35,331 nt of DNA from Oscillospiraceae bacterium. GTDB taxonomy: Bacteria; Bacillota; Clostridia; Oscillospirales; Acutalibacteraceae. Position numbers and translations under genes: made by a program. Positions 24,484 to 33,495 of the stretch are shown in pieces. The first letter of the stretch is position 1; each line of letters opens with the position of its first letter. The DNA lies in assembly GCA_031268405.1 (NCBI GenBank), contig JAIRXF010000023.1, positions 1 to 35,331 of the forward strand, written 5' to 3'. The notes below the pieces were generated by a model. That model searched no databases. It was given only the letters and a program-made list of their open reading frames with translations, and was not told the origin of the DNA.

Positions 24484-26166
24484 ATGTCCAAAATTTTTTT
24501 AGAAGCTAAAAAATTGCTCAGAGAGAGAATAAAAAAAGCTCTGGATTGTATAAACAAAGAAAGATTAAATTGTCCTGATTTTTTTATAGAAGTCCCTGTA
24601 AACAGAGAACACGGAGAGCTTTCTACAAATGTCGCACTTGTTTGCGCCAGAACTTTTAAAACGTCGCCTTTGGATATTGCTAAAAAAATAGTTAAAAATA
24701 TTAGTTTAGGTGGCAGTGATTTTGATTTTTGTGAAATCGCCGGTCCAGGATTTATTAATTTTAAATTTAATGCGAATTTTTGGGGCAATATATTACAAGA
24801 TATTGTAAAAAATGACGCCTATTACGGTAGAAGTGATTTTGGAAAAAATAAAAAAGTTATGGTTGAATTTGTTTCGGCAAATCCAACAGGACCAATGCAT
24901 CTTGGTAATGCTAGAGGAGGTTCGTTCGGTGATTGTCTAGCTTCTGTGTTAGATATTGCGGGATACAATGTGTACAAGGAATTCTATGTTAATGATGCCG
25001 GGAATCAAATTGAAAAATTCTCCCAATCTTTGGAAGCTAGATATTTGCAAAATTTTTTAGGTGAAGAATCGGTTTTATTTCCTGAAGATGGATACAAAGG
25101 AAAAGATATAACTGTTTTAGCTAAAAAATTCGCAGATATTTTTGGAGAAAAATATGTAAACGTTGAATCTTCAATTAGAAAAAAAGCGCTGATTGATTTT
25201 GTTTTGCCCCAAAATATAAAAAAAATGAAAGAAGATCTCAAAAAATATAGAATAGAATTTGATAATTGGTTTTATGAGAGTGAACTCTATAAAAATTCAG
25301 AAATAGAACAAACGATTAAGGATTTAAAAGCCCAAAAAGCTACTTATGAAAAAGATGGTGTTCTTTGGGCCAAAGCATCTAGTTTTAATTGCGAAAAAGA
25401 CAAAGTCTTGATAAGAGAAAACGGCATTCCTACTTATTTTACCGCTGATATCGCGTATCATAGAAATAAGTTTTTAAAAAGAAATTTTGATATTTGTGTG
25501 AACATCTGGGGTGCCGATCATCATGGACACATCGCAAGAATGAAGGGTGCTATGGATGCTCTTGGAATTTCTAGCTCGAAACTTGAAATAGTAGTGGTTC
25601 AAATTGTTAAATTGGTTAAAAACGGAAAAACAGTTCGTATGAGCAAAAGAACCGGAGAAACCATAGGTTTGATTGATCTTTTAGAAGAGGTAAATGTAAA
25701 TGAAGCAAGGTTTTTCTTTAACATTTTAAAAGCGAATTCTCAACTGGATTTTGATCTTGATTTGGCGAAAAAACGGGCTTCTATTAATCCGGTTTACTAC
25801 GTACAATATGCTCACGCTAGAATTTGTAGTGTTCTTAGGAAGAGCTATTTCAAAATAGAGGATTTAAAAAAATTAGAAGCAAAAGATTTAAAAAACTTGT
25901 GTTCGAGATCCGAAAAAGAGTTAATATTTTGTTTGGCGTCTTATACACAAGAAATAATTGATGCATCTAAAAATTTTGATCCATCAAGTGTTACTAAATA
26001 TGTAATAAAAGTTGCTACTCTTTTCCATAAGTTTTACACAACTTGCCGCATAGAAAATGAAGATAAATCACTCGCTAAAGCAAGGCTGCATCTGTGTTTA
26101 TCAACCAAAATAGTCATAAAAAATATTCTTAATATGTTTAAGATAGATGTCCCCGAAAGTATGTAA
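24484..26166 (+). CDS. argS: Arginyl-tRNA synthetase
   Basis: A 560-residue class I synthetase charging tRNA-Arg. Arg-specific N-terminal Add-1 domain; HIGH-type motif HLGN (about 138, in ANPTGPMHLGNARGG); KMSKS-type motif RMSKRTGE near 384; C-terminal DALR anticodon-binding domain from YVQYAHARI to the terminal Met. The ATG at 24484 is used, with GAGGG 11 nt upstream; the frame is open back to 24385 but relatives start here. Monocistronic as far as seen. Confidence 0.95.
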   Translation: MSKIFLEAKKLLRERIKKALDCINKERLNCPDFFIEVPVNREHGELSTNVALVCARTFKTSPLDIAKKIVKNISLGGSDFDFCEIAGPGFINFKFNANFWGNILQDIVKNDAYYGRSDFGKNKKVMVEFVSANPTGPMHLGNARGGSFGDCLASVLDIAGYNVYKEFYVNDAGNQIEKFSQSLEARYLQNFLGEESVLFPEDGYKGKDITVLAKKFADIFGEKYVNVESSIRKKALIDFVLPQNIKKMKEDLKKYRIEFDNWFYESELYKNSEIEQTIKDLKAQKATYEKDGVLWAKASSFNCEKDKVLIRENGIPTYFTADIAYHRNKFLKRNFDICVNIWGADHHGHIARMKGAMDALGISSSKLEIVVVQIVKLVKNGKTVRMSKRTGETIGLIDLLEEVNVNEARFFFNILKANSQLDFDLDLAKKRASINPVYYVQYAHARICSVLRKSYFKIEDLKKLEAKDLKNLCSRSEKELIFCLASYTQEIIDASKNFDPSSVTKYVIKVATLFHKFYTTCRIENEDKSLAKARLHLCLSTKIVIKNILNMFKIDVPESM

Positions 26167-26300
26167 GAAAGATTTTGAAATTCCAAATGTTCTTATTTTT
26201 ATAAATTGATTTGAGTGTACATAAAAATTTTATAAATTCAGCTTTATCTGTGTGTTGTACAGATGTTTTTCGCGAATATTTTCTAAAATCTAATTATATT

Positions 26301-26329
26301 TTGTGCAATACAATAAAAAAATATAGTAT
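26301..26329 (+). promoter_or_regulatory. Candidate promoter of the small basic protein gene
   Basis: TTGTGC (26301-26306), 17 nt, TAGTAT (26324-26329); leader about 100 nt. Confidence 0.4.
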
Positions 26330-26434
26330 AAATGAATATTTATTGTTATTATGCAAACAATACTGTCGCACGCTGCTTTGAAATTTAATTTTTGTAAAAG
26401 CGTGTAATAAAATACTACAAGGGGGCTATTTAAA

Positions 26435-26599
26435 ATGGCTAACCAAAGACGAAATTCAAATGCTAGAAATGGAAATAATAGTAATAACAACGCGAACAAT
26501 CTTAAAGGTTGTAGTGCTGCAAAAAAGAACAGAACTGGAAATACAACAAAGAAACGAGCTTCATCAACAACGAGAAAAAGAAAAAATTCTAAAAAATAA
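26435..26599 (+). CDS. Small Asn/Lys/Arg-rich basic protein
   Basis: A 54-residue protein I do not recognise. The N-terminal half is Asn-rich (RRNSNARNGNNSNNN), the C-terminal half Lys/Arg/Ser/Thr-rich (KKRASSTTRKRKNSKK). It has one Cys, no hydrophobic segment, and must be disordered. AAGGGGG lies upstream of the ATG, and an excellent terminator follows 14 nt after the stop, so this is a real transcription unit. Nucleic acid binding is likely from charge. The C-terminal pattern, two basic clusters about ten apart, also fits a bipartite nuclear localisation signal, which would matter only in a eukaryotic host cell. Confidence 0.7.
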   Translation: MANQRRNSNARNGNNSNNNANNLKGCSAAKKNRTGNTTKKRASSTTRKRKNSKK

Positions 26600-26613
26600 T
26601 GGATTATTTGATG

Positions 26614-26660
26614 TTCTGCTGGGATTCAAGATCTATTCTGATTTCCAGCAGAATTTTTTT
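26614..26660 (+). terminator. Intrinsic terminator of the small basic protein gene
   Basis: Nine-base stem TTCTGCTGG (26614-26622) with CCAGCAGAA (26645-26653), then seven T. A 22-nt loop that can pair further. Confidence 0.88.
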
Positions 26661-26837
26661 ATTTTTCTTAATGGCAAATTAAGGTATAATTTATAATAAA
26701 TACCTTTAAATAGCTGTTGTAATTTAATATTTTGGGATAAAATCTGTGTTTAATGAGTAACGTCAAGATTAGTAGTATTTAGTTTTGATTATTATTTTAA
26801 CGTAAACGAATTCACTGCTTGGTCGCGCGAATAATCT

Positions 26838-27290
26838 TTATTTAAAAATGTTGTTTTCTATTTTAGAAATATTTTGCACTCTTAAGAGATGTCTTCCAAA
26901 TTCAAAAGAAGTTTCTAAAAATATTTTTACAATTTCAACGCCTTCTTTAGGTTCAACAAATATACTTCCCAAACACAACACGTTTGCGTCATTGTGCCTT
27001 CGAGCCATTTGAGCGGATTTTTTGTTAAAACAAGAAACCGACCTGATGCCCTTAATCTTATTGGACACTATACAAACCCCCGCTCCTGTTTTGCAACAAA
27101 TTATTCCCAATTGACATTTTCCGATAGACACACTTTTGCCTACTTTGAATGCAAATTCCGTATAATCTGAAGATTCTTTGTTGTAAGTTCCAAAATCCTC
27201 TAAATCAAATTTATTTTCATTTAAAAAACTTTTAATAGCTTCTTTTAGGTGAAACCCCCCGTGATCGGAACCAATAGCAATCTTGATCAT
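26838..27290 (-). CDS. rpiB: Ribose-5-phosphate isomerase B (RpiB/LacAB family)
   Basis: A 150-residue RpiB, interconverting ribulose-5-phosphate and ribose-5-phosphate. Present: IGSDHGGF with the catalytic Asp-His, SDYTEFA, RRHNDANVLCLG and GRHLLRV with the phosphate-binding Arg pair. The loop normally CGTGIG reads CKTGAG: the Cys and Thr remain, but a Gly is replaced by Lys and the Ile by Ala, so activity or specificity may differ. Start at ATG 27290; an open extension to 27350 overlaps tsaB. It begins 7 nt after the tsaB stop, so the two are coupled. It supplies the substrate of prs. Confidence 0.9.
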   Translation of the reverse strand: MIKIAIGSDHGGFHLKEAIKSFLNENKFDLEDFGTYNKESSDYTEFAFKVGKSVSIGKCQLGIICCKTGAGVCIVSNKIKGIRSVSCFNKKSAQMARRHNDANVLCLGSIFVEPKEGVEIVKIFLETSFEFGRHLLRVQNISKIENNIFK

Positions 27291-27297
27291 ATAAAAA

Positions 27298-28008
27298 TTA
27301 CACATCCTTGACAATGTTTTTATTTCTTTGCACTTTGGGAACACAAACATACGAAGGTCTAATTTTATTGATGTTCATTGATTTTCCCTCAAGAAACATA
27401 TTTTCTGATATTTTGGCAATTCCTATTGCAAAGTTTCGCCAATTCAGTGAAGTATTTAACAAAGCAACGTTTTTATTGTGAATTTTGCTTAAACATAATT
27501 CTGCAGCGTCGCCGATTAGAAAAATTTTTCCTTCGTGTGTATCTATGAATTCAACTAGTTCGTTTATTGTTAATGCACAATCGTTGGTTTTTCTTGTTAA
27601 ACCCGTTTTAGAATTTTCAAAAACTGCGCTGTAAACCCTCTGACATTTAGCGTCCATTGCACAAATTATAACACCAAAAATATCTTTTGTTGAAAGCATG
27701 GCAGAGACTGCCAAGGAATGAAGACTAGATATTCCAACGCAAGGCTTATCAAGAGCGAGAGACATGCCTTGCACAGTGCAAATTCCTATTCTAATTCCAG
27801 TAAATGACCCCGGACCTGTGGAAACTGCAAATAAATCAATATCTTCAATTCTTTCGTTAGAGCACTTAAAAAGCTGATCTATCATCGGCATTAATGTTAT
27901 GCTGTGTCGAAGTCCAGCATTAATAAAAAAATTTGCAAGAACCTCACTGTTTTCTGTTAGAGCAACTGAAACTGCTGAAAACGAGGTGTCGATCGATAAT
28001 ATTTTCAA
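27298..28008 (-). CDS. tsaB: tRNA threonylcarbamoyladenosine (t6A) protein TsaB
   Basis: A 236-residue ASKHA-fold protein that partners TsaD and TsaE in making t6A37 in ANN-decoding tRNAs. Motifs: ILSIDTSFSAVSVAL, NAGLRHSITLMPMI, and VSTGPGSFTGIRIG. Full length. The start is TTG at 28008, with AAAAGGAG (28016-28023) 7 nt upstream. tsaE and tsaD, the frequent neighbours, are not next to it. rpiB follows directly. Confidence 0.93.
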   Translation of the reverse strand: MKILSIDTSFSAVSVALTENSEVLANFFINAGLRHSITLMPMIDQLFKCSNERIEDIDLFAVSTGPGSFTGIRIGICTVQGMSLALDKPCVGISSLHSLAVSAMLSTKDIFGVIICAMDAKCQRVYSAVFENSKTGLTRKTNDCALTINELVEFIDTHEGKIFLIGDAAELCLSKIHNKNVALLNTSLNWRNFAIGIAKISENMFLEGKSMNINKIRPSYVCVPKVQRNKNIVKDV

Positions 28009-28294
28009 ATATTTTCTCCTTTTAATAGATGAAGGTCAAAAACAAATAGTATTTTTGATACATTTATAATATCTGCAAAATGTTTTTTGTGTTTAAAGCG
28101 GGGTTCAAATTTTTCGTAGCTTTATTTTAGAAAAATCACATAACCGTACAAACACGCTTAATTTTAACATATATTAGTTATTTTTTAAAATTTCCATTAA
28201 ATTATTTTGTTTATTTTTTGCAAAAATGGAAAGCATAAATACGAGTGGGACTTGTTGTCACCTTGAGATATTATTTCGAGGAGATTGAAAAATA

Positions 28295-28633
28295 GTGAAA
28301 GATAAAAGTCGTAAAAAAGGTAAAATTAAAAACTTAGATAATAATAATATTTTATCCGTTTCGGGAGGCATAAATTCCAACAATGTTTCGAGCGCACCAA
28401 ATTTATTAAAAGCTGAAGATTTTTCACCTCCAGTGGTATCTGGGATTATTGACACCAACGGGACAAAATGGCGCGCAATACTTTTGAACAGCAAGTGGGT
28501 TTGGTATCCAGATGTCCCGGATGATATTGTGAGTGGTTTACTGGTTGAAAATTACGAAAGAACAGAATACCCCCAAGAGCTTTGGGGTTGGCCGGATGAA
28601 TATGAGGTGGGTGACGACGTGGATTCGGAATGA
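28295..28633 (+). CDS. Short-leader double-glycine protein with Trp-rich tail
   Basis: A 112-residue protein of unknown function. The first 25 residues are a basic leader ending ILSVSGG, the pattern of a double-glycine export leader (GG at 24-25). The tail starts INSNNVSSAPN, then VSGIIDTNGTKWRAILL and an acidic, Trp-rich end (KWVWYPDVPDD, ELWGWPDEYEV). There is no Cys. GTG start at 28295, GAGGAG (28278-28283) 11 nt upstream. Its leader junction matches the gene at 32622 (SGG, then NS two residues on, then AP about seven later), so these two, on either side of nifJ, form a family distinct from Nif11. No transporter or enzyme is adjacent. Confidence 0.65.
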   Translation: MKDKSRKKGKIKNLDNNNILSVSGGINSNNVSSAPNLLKAEDFSPPVVSGIIDTNGTKWRAILLNSKWVWYPDVPDDIVSGLLVENYERTEYPQELWGWPDEYEVGDDVDSE

Positions 28634-28778
28634 TTTCTAGTTGACTTACGAAATAAATTCTACAGAATTTTATTGTTAGATTCTGACAGAAAGCTTTAAA
28701 CAAAGCAGAGATTTTAAAATATTTATCAAATTTCTATACGGCGATGCTATTTATAATGTTTTTAAATTTGCTAATGAT

Positions 28779-31700
28779 TTAATATTTTTTTGACATTTTT
28801 AGTAATTTTTCATACTTTTCTTTAGATAATTTACTGGCTTGTGCAAAAAGACTTTTTGCTCTTTCGGGAAACATCTTTTGCAAAGAATTGTAACGTGTTT
28901 CTTTTGCAATAAAGTCCTGATAATCCAAAGAAGGGGTTTTGCTGTCTAATAAAAAAGGGTTTTTATTTTCTTTTGCAAGACGCGGGTCAAATCTGAAAAG
29001 ATTCCAATATCCCGATTTGACGGCTTCTTTTTCTTCGAGTATAGAATTACTCATACCACCCTTTATACCGTGGCTTATGCAAGGAGCGTATGCGATTATT
29101 ACTGAAGGGCCATTGTAACTTTGTGCTTCTTCAAAAGCTTTGATGCACTGATTAAAATCTGCACCCATTGCTACTTGAGCCACATAAATTTGCTCGTAAT
29201 TAATAAAAATCATGGCTAGATCTTTCTTTTTTGTTTCTTTACCCGAAATTGCAAATTTCGCAGAAGAAGCCATGGGCGTGGCCTTGGAAACTTGCCCCCC
29301 CGTATTGGAATATATCTCGGTATCAAAAATTAAAATATTTATATCATCCAAAGACGCGATTACATGATCGATTCCCCCAAATCCTATATCATAAGCCCAG
29401 CCGTCTCCGCCGAACATCCATATGCTTTTTGAGGTAAGGAAATTTCTATTTTTTAATATTTCTTCTTTCGAATTTACTAAATCTTTCGAAAGATTCGTTT
29501 CTTCAAGACATTTCAACAATTTATTTGAGGCTTGCTTGTTTTTTTCTCTATTTTCTTTTGTTTCGAAATATCTTTTACAATATTTCTTAAGATTTTCGTT
29601 TTCTGTTTTGGTAAAAATTTCTTCTATTAAATGTGATAAATTTTTTCTTACAGTATTTTTAGCAAGAGAAATTCCAAAAGCAAATTCTGCGTTATCTTCA
29701 AAAAGAGAATTTTGCCAAGCTGGGCCGTTTCCGTTTTTGTTGGTTGTGTACGGCGTTGTGGGAGAGGATCCACCCCATATAGAAGAGCAACCCGTTGCAT
29801 TTGCTATGATCATATCTTCGCCAAAAAGCTGTGTTGCAAGTTTGGCGTAAGGAGTTTGGCCACAACCGGCGCAAGCGCTAGAAAATTCTAGTAACGGTTT
29901 GGAAAACTGACTTCCTTTAACGGTAGTGCGGCCAAATTTTTCAAAAACCTCCGGTTTATTTTTTAGTTTTAATGAATAATCAAAGAATTCCTGAGAAAAG
30001 GTTTGTGTGTTCGCTGTTTTCATTTCGAGAGCTTTGCAAGGTTTAATAGCGGGACATATTTTTACACAGCATCCGCAATTTGTGCAATCTTTTACAGATA
30101 TAACAATGGAAAATTTCAAATTTTTAAAGCCCAGAAAATCCTTCATTTTCATCTTATTTGGTGCATTTTTGACTTCTTTTTCGTCTAATATCGCCGGTCT
30201 TATAACCGCATGGGGACAAATATACGAGCAAAAATTACATTGAATGCAACTTTCTTGATTCCAAGCTGGAACTTTTATTGCTGCAGCACGTTTTTCAAAG
30301 GCTGCAGAACCCTGAGGAAATGTTCCGTCTACGTATGGTAAAAAATTTGAAACGGCAAGTTTGTTACCTTCGTATTTATTGATAGGAATCATTATATTTT
30401 CTACGTATTTTACAAGATTTTTTGATGCTGATTCATCGTAATTTAAAGGTTTAGTATTTTTAATTTTTTTTAGAATTTTAAGCGAGTTAAGGTCAATTTT
30501 TACAACGTTTTGCATGCCATATTCTATGGCCTGATGATTCATAAAAACTATTTTTTCACCTTTTTTGATATACTGAGCGGATGCTGCATCTTTCATGTAT
30601 TTTTTGATTTTATCTTCATCTATAAAATTTAAAATTTTAAAAAATGCCGCTTGTAAAACCGTGTTAATTTTTTCTCCGAGCCCTAATTCATAGCTAATTT
30701 TAGCACCATTTATTATATAAAAATCAATATTTTTTTTAATGATCTCTTCTATCACATGACAGGGCAATTTATTGCTTAATTCTTCAGGTTTCCAAGTGCA
30801 ATTTAATAAAAATTTTCCCGATTTTTTCAAATCTTTTAACATATTGTATTTATAGACATAAGATGAGTTATGGCATGCTATAAAGTCAGCGTTTCTCACG
30901 TAGTAGGTTGATTTAATACGCGATGGTCCAAAGCGAAGATGAGAGACGGTTAGGCCACCAGATTTTTTTGAATCATAAGCGAAATACCCCTGCACATGTA
31001 GCTGAGTTTTATTTCCTATAATTTTTATAGAGTTTTTATTTGCGCTGATTGTTCCATCTGAACCAAACCCCCAAAATTTGCAACAGATGGTATTTTTAGG
31101 TGATATTTCTGGTTCGTCTTCTTTGCTTAACGATAAGAGGGTAACGTCATCGTTAATGCCTATTGTGAAGTGATCTTTACAATTTGTTTTTTTCATATTT
31201 TTATATACCGATAGTATTTCAGAAGGCCCGGTATCTTTTGAGGCAAGGCCATATCTTCCCCTTAGAATCCGAACATCAACAAAAGTTTTATTATTTTTAA
31301 TTGCGGCAAAGACATCAAGATACAACGGTTCGCCCACTGAGCCAGGTTCTTTAGTTCTGTCGAGTACAGAAATATTTTTAACTGTTTTGGGAATTATTTT
31401 TAACAAGTATTTTGTTAAAAAAGGCCTATACAATCGAGTTTTTATGAGCCCTACTTTTTCTCCGCGACTTCTTAAGTAATCCACGACTTCTTCAATTGTT
31501 TCACAAACCGAACCCATAGCTACAATTATGTTTGTGGCTTCTTTGTCTCCATAATAATTGAAAGGCTCGTAATTTGTTTTGTATCTTTTATTTATTTCAT
31601 CTAAATAATAGCAAATTGTATTTTGCAGATTATCGTAATGAGTGTTACATGCTTCTCTTGCTTGAAAAAAAATGTCATCGTTTTGCGCAGAACCGCGTAA

Positions 31701-32357
31701 GACGGGTTTCTCTGGGGTTAAACCTCTTTGTTTAAATTCATTTACTTTGTGTTCATCTATCATTTCTTTAAGGTCTTTATAATCTATGATTCTTATTTTT
31801 TGTATCTCGTGAGATGTTCTAAAACCATCAAAAAAATGGATAAACGGAATTCTTGATTTTATTGATGAAAGATGAGCGACCGTCGCAAAATCCATTACCT
31901 CTTGTGGAGTATTTGAACATAAAATAGCAAATCCAGTTTGACGGCAAGCATAAATATCGGAATGATCGCCAAAAATAGATAGCGAGTGAGTTGCAATAGT
32001 TCTTGATGACACGTGAATTACGCCGGGAAGTAATTCTCCTGCCATTTTGTACATATTGGGAATCATAAGTAAAAGGCCTTGCGAGGCGGTGTAAGTTGTT
32101 GCCAGTGCACCAGATGCAAGGCTTCCATGCATGGCTCCGGCAACTCCGGCTTCCGATTGCATACATCTGACGCTTACTACGTTTCCGAAGATATTTTTTT
32201 TACCCGATGCTGAGAACTCATCAATTTTTTCGGCCATTTTTGAAGAAGGTGTTATCGGATATATTGCGGCGACGTCGGTGAATGCGTACGAAGCATGTGC
32301 TGCTGCTTCATTTCCGTCTAATGTTTCAAATATTATGTTGCTTTTAAAATCGGACAT
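28779..32357 (-). CDS. nifJ: Pyruvate:ferredoxin (flavodoxin) oxidoreductase
   Basis: A 1192-residue homodimer-type PFOR, fusing all domains. It oxidises pyruvate with CoA to acetyl-CoA, CO2 and reduced ferredoxin, the key step of anaerobic pyruvate use. In order: pyruvate-binding domain starting LDGNEAAAHASYAFTDVAAI with YPITPSS; domain II; two [4Fe-4S] ferredoxin motifs CIQCNFCSYICP (near 702) and CTNCGCCVKICP (near 762); then the TPP domain with CAGCGQTPY, GGDGWAYDIGFGG (near 985), YSNTGGQ and a C-terminal extension. The ATG at 32357 is preferred over a TTG at 32369 that touches the AGAAGG site. Every key cysteine is present, so it looks functional. Confidence 0.97.
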   Translation of the reverse strand: MSDFKSNIIFETLDGNEAAAHASYAFTDVAAIYPITPSSKMAEKIDEFSASGKKNIFGNVVSVRCMQSEAGVAGAMHGSLASGALATTYTASQGLLLMIPNMYKMAGELLPGVIHVSSRTIATHSLSIFGDHSDIYACRQTGFAILCSNTPQEVMDFATVAHLSSIKSRIPFIHFFDGFRTSHEIQKIRIIDYKDLKEMIDEHKVNEFKQRGLTPEKPVLRGSAQNDDIFFQAREACNTHYDNLQNTICYYLDEINKRYKTNYEPFNYYGDKEATNIIVAMGSVCETIEEVVDYLRSRGEKVGLIKTRLYRPFLTKYLLKIIPKTVKNISVLDRTKEPGSVGEPLYLDVFAAIKNNKTFVDVRILRGRYGLASKDTGPSEILSVYKNMKKTNCKDHFTIGINDDVTLLSLSKEDEPEISPKNTICCKFWGFGSDGTISANKNSIKIIGNKTQLHVQGYFAYDSKKSGGLTVSHLRFGPSRIKSTYYVRNADFIACHNSSYVYKYNMLKDLKKSGKFLLNCTWKPEELSNKLPCHVIEEIIKKNIDFYIINGAKISYELGLGEKINTVLQAAFFKILNFIDEDKIKKYMKDAASAQYIKKGEKIVFMNHQAIEYGMQNVVKIDLNSLKILKKIKNTKPLNYDESASKNLVKYVENIMIPINKYEGNKLAVSNFLPYVDGTFPQGSAAFEKRAAAIKVPAWNQESCIQCNFCSYICPHAVIRPAILDEKEVKNAPNKMKMKDFLGFKNLKFSIVISVKDCTNCGCCVKICPAIKPCKALEMKTANTQTFSQEFFDYSLKLKNKPEVFEKFGRTTVKGSQFSKPLLEFSSACAGCGQTPYAKLATQLFGEDMIIANATGCSSIWGGSSPTTPYTTNKNGNGPAWQNSLFEDNAEFAFGISLAKNTVRKNLSHLIEEIFTKTENENLKKYCKRYFETKENREKNKQASNKLLKCLEETNLSKDLVNSKEEILKNRNFLTSKSIWMFGGDGWAYDIGFGGIDHVIASLDDINILIFDTEIYSNTGGQVSKATPMASSAKFAISGKETKKKDLAMIFINYEQIYVAQVAMGADFNQCIKAFEEAQSYNGPSVIIAYAPCISHGIKGGMSNSILEEKEAVKSGYWNLFRFDPRLAKENKNPFLLDSKTPSLDYQDFIAKETRYNSLQKMFPERAKSLFAQASKLSKEKYEKLLKMSKKY

Positions 32358-32406
32358 AAATCCACCCAACCTTCTATAAATTTAAGCGTTGCTAGTTTTG
32401 CGGACT

Positions 32407-32454
32407 ATTCCTTATTGCACAAATTTTTAGCAAAAAAATCTAAAGAATAAGGAT
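32407..32454. other. Inverted repeat upstream of nifJ
   Basis: ATTCCTTATT (32407-32416) faces AATAAGGAT (32446-32454), with an inner TTGC/GCAA pair. It lies in the 250-bp divergent region between nifJ and the small double-glycine gene and could be an operator for either. No convincing promoter was found for these two genes. Confidence 0.35.
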
Positions 32455-32621
32455 AAAATTAAAGTTTGCGGAAACACTCATGATTGTTGCAAATTTATAT
32501 TTTTAAATTTCGGATTTTCAGTGGTGAATTCAGAAATAAAAATATCCATAGAATCATTATATAACATTAAAATATTAAAAATTAAAGTCTGGTTAAAATT
32601 ACAGGCGAGAGGAGAAAAAAT

Positions 32622-32885
32622 ATGGACAAAAATAAAAGAGAAGAGACTGAAGATTTACAGGGAATTTCGGGGGGACAAAATTCTTTTTCGAATATCAATA
32701 ATGCCCCAAGAGATGATGTTTTTGCTTTTTCTACGTCTCGCAGAAATTTTGACGGTGCGTTAACATGTAGGGCTTGTGGAGCCACAATACCAGATGGGGC
32801 CATAGTTCACAAATGCATGAGAGATGGCCTAGTTTACAACACTTACAGAATAAATCCCGACAAAACAATATGGCGCAAAGATTAA
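32622..32885 (+). CDS. Short-leader double-glycine protein with Cys motif
   Basis: An 87-residue protein. Its 18-residue charged leader ends EDLQGISGG (GG at 17-18). The tail runs QNSFSNINNAPRDD, then a mini domain with CRAC (Cys49, Cys52) and Cys65 in HKC, and ends in a turn, RINPDKTIWRKD. The three cysteines and a His suggest a small zinc ribbon or disulfide knot. GAGAGGAG lies 7 nt before the ATG. Related at the leader junction to the 28295-28633 protein, and diverges from nifJ. Function unknown. Confidence 0.7.
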   Translation: MDKNKREETEDLQGISGGQNSFSNINNAPRDDVFAFSTSRRNFDGALTCRACGATIPDGAIVHKCMRDGLVYNTYRINPDKTIWRKD

Positions 32886-32996
32886 AATTGTTATTTTGCA
32901 TCGTTTCTTAAAAATGCAATTAGAATAAAAATTTACAGTTTAATTTACGTGAATTTAAGCGTGGATGTATCTATTTTTAATTTACGTTAACTATGA

Positions 32997-33317
32997 TCAA
33001 TGAAATTTATGGTGATAAAATTTTTTTTCGAGCTCATTAGAAAAACATATTTCTATAAATTCATATTTTTGCTCTATGATTTCACAGACTCTTCTAGTTT
33101 CTGAGTCCATTCCGTTATCAATGCAAATTATTCTTTGTTTTCCAACCGAACCCAGCCATTTAAGTTTTGCAACGGCGCTTCTTAGCAAAAATTCGGCTTC
33201 TTCATTATGGCCGCTAATTGGAACCAGAATAATTAAACTACTGTCATCTTTAGTTCTAAAGACCATTAAAATAAGAATTCGAAATACTTCAACAAGACCA
33301 ATGATGGCGAACAGCAT
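32997..33317 (-). CDS. Small membrane-anchored protein, glycosyltransferase-like strand pattern
   Basis: A 106-residue protein with an N-terminal membrane helix, then a soluble alpha/beta segment: IILVPISGHNEEAEFLLRSA and RIICIDNGMDSETRRVCEII. This two-strand pattern recalls the start of GT-A glycosyltransferases, but the protein is far too short to be an enzyme of that class and lacks a DxD. Family unknown to me. The start is uncertain: the best ribosome site (AAAGGAAGAGGTG, around 33355-33367) lies some 38 nt before the ATG at 33317, and the open frame between has no ATG, GTG or TTG. A frameshift near the start is possible. Confidence 0.55.
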   Translation of the reverse strand: MLFAIIGLVEVFRILILMVFRTKDDSSLIILVPISGHNEEAEFLLRSAVAKLKWLGSVGKQRIICIDNGMDSETRRVCEIIEQKYEFIEICFSNELEKKFYHHKFH

Positions 33318-33365
33318 TATGAAAACACTGAAAATAATTCCAAACGTTGGTGTTCACCTCTTCCT

Positions 33366-33395
33366 TTGATATTATATGTTTTGCGTACATAAAAA
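33366..33395 (+). promoter_or_regulatory. Candidate promoter of the right-hand leader-peptide genes
   Basis: TTGATA (33366-33371), 18 nt, TAAAAA (33390-33395), about 100 nt before the 52-codon gene at 33496. Weak -10. Confidence 0.35.
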
Positions 33396-33495
33396 AGTTC
33401 GGAGCCGGTGCATCGTATGAATTTTATTTATTAAACGGGGCACAATATCTCTGTGGAAATTTTAGATTGCCAATTTTGAACAGGAGGAATTTACA

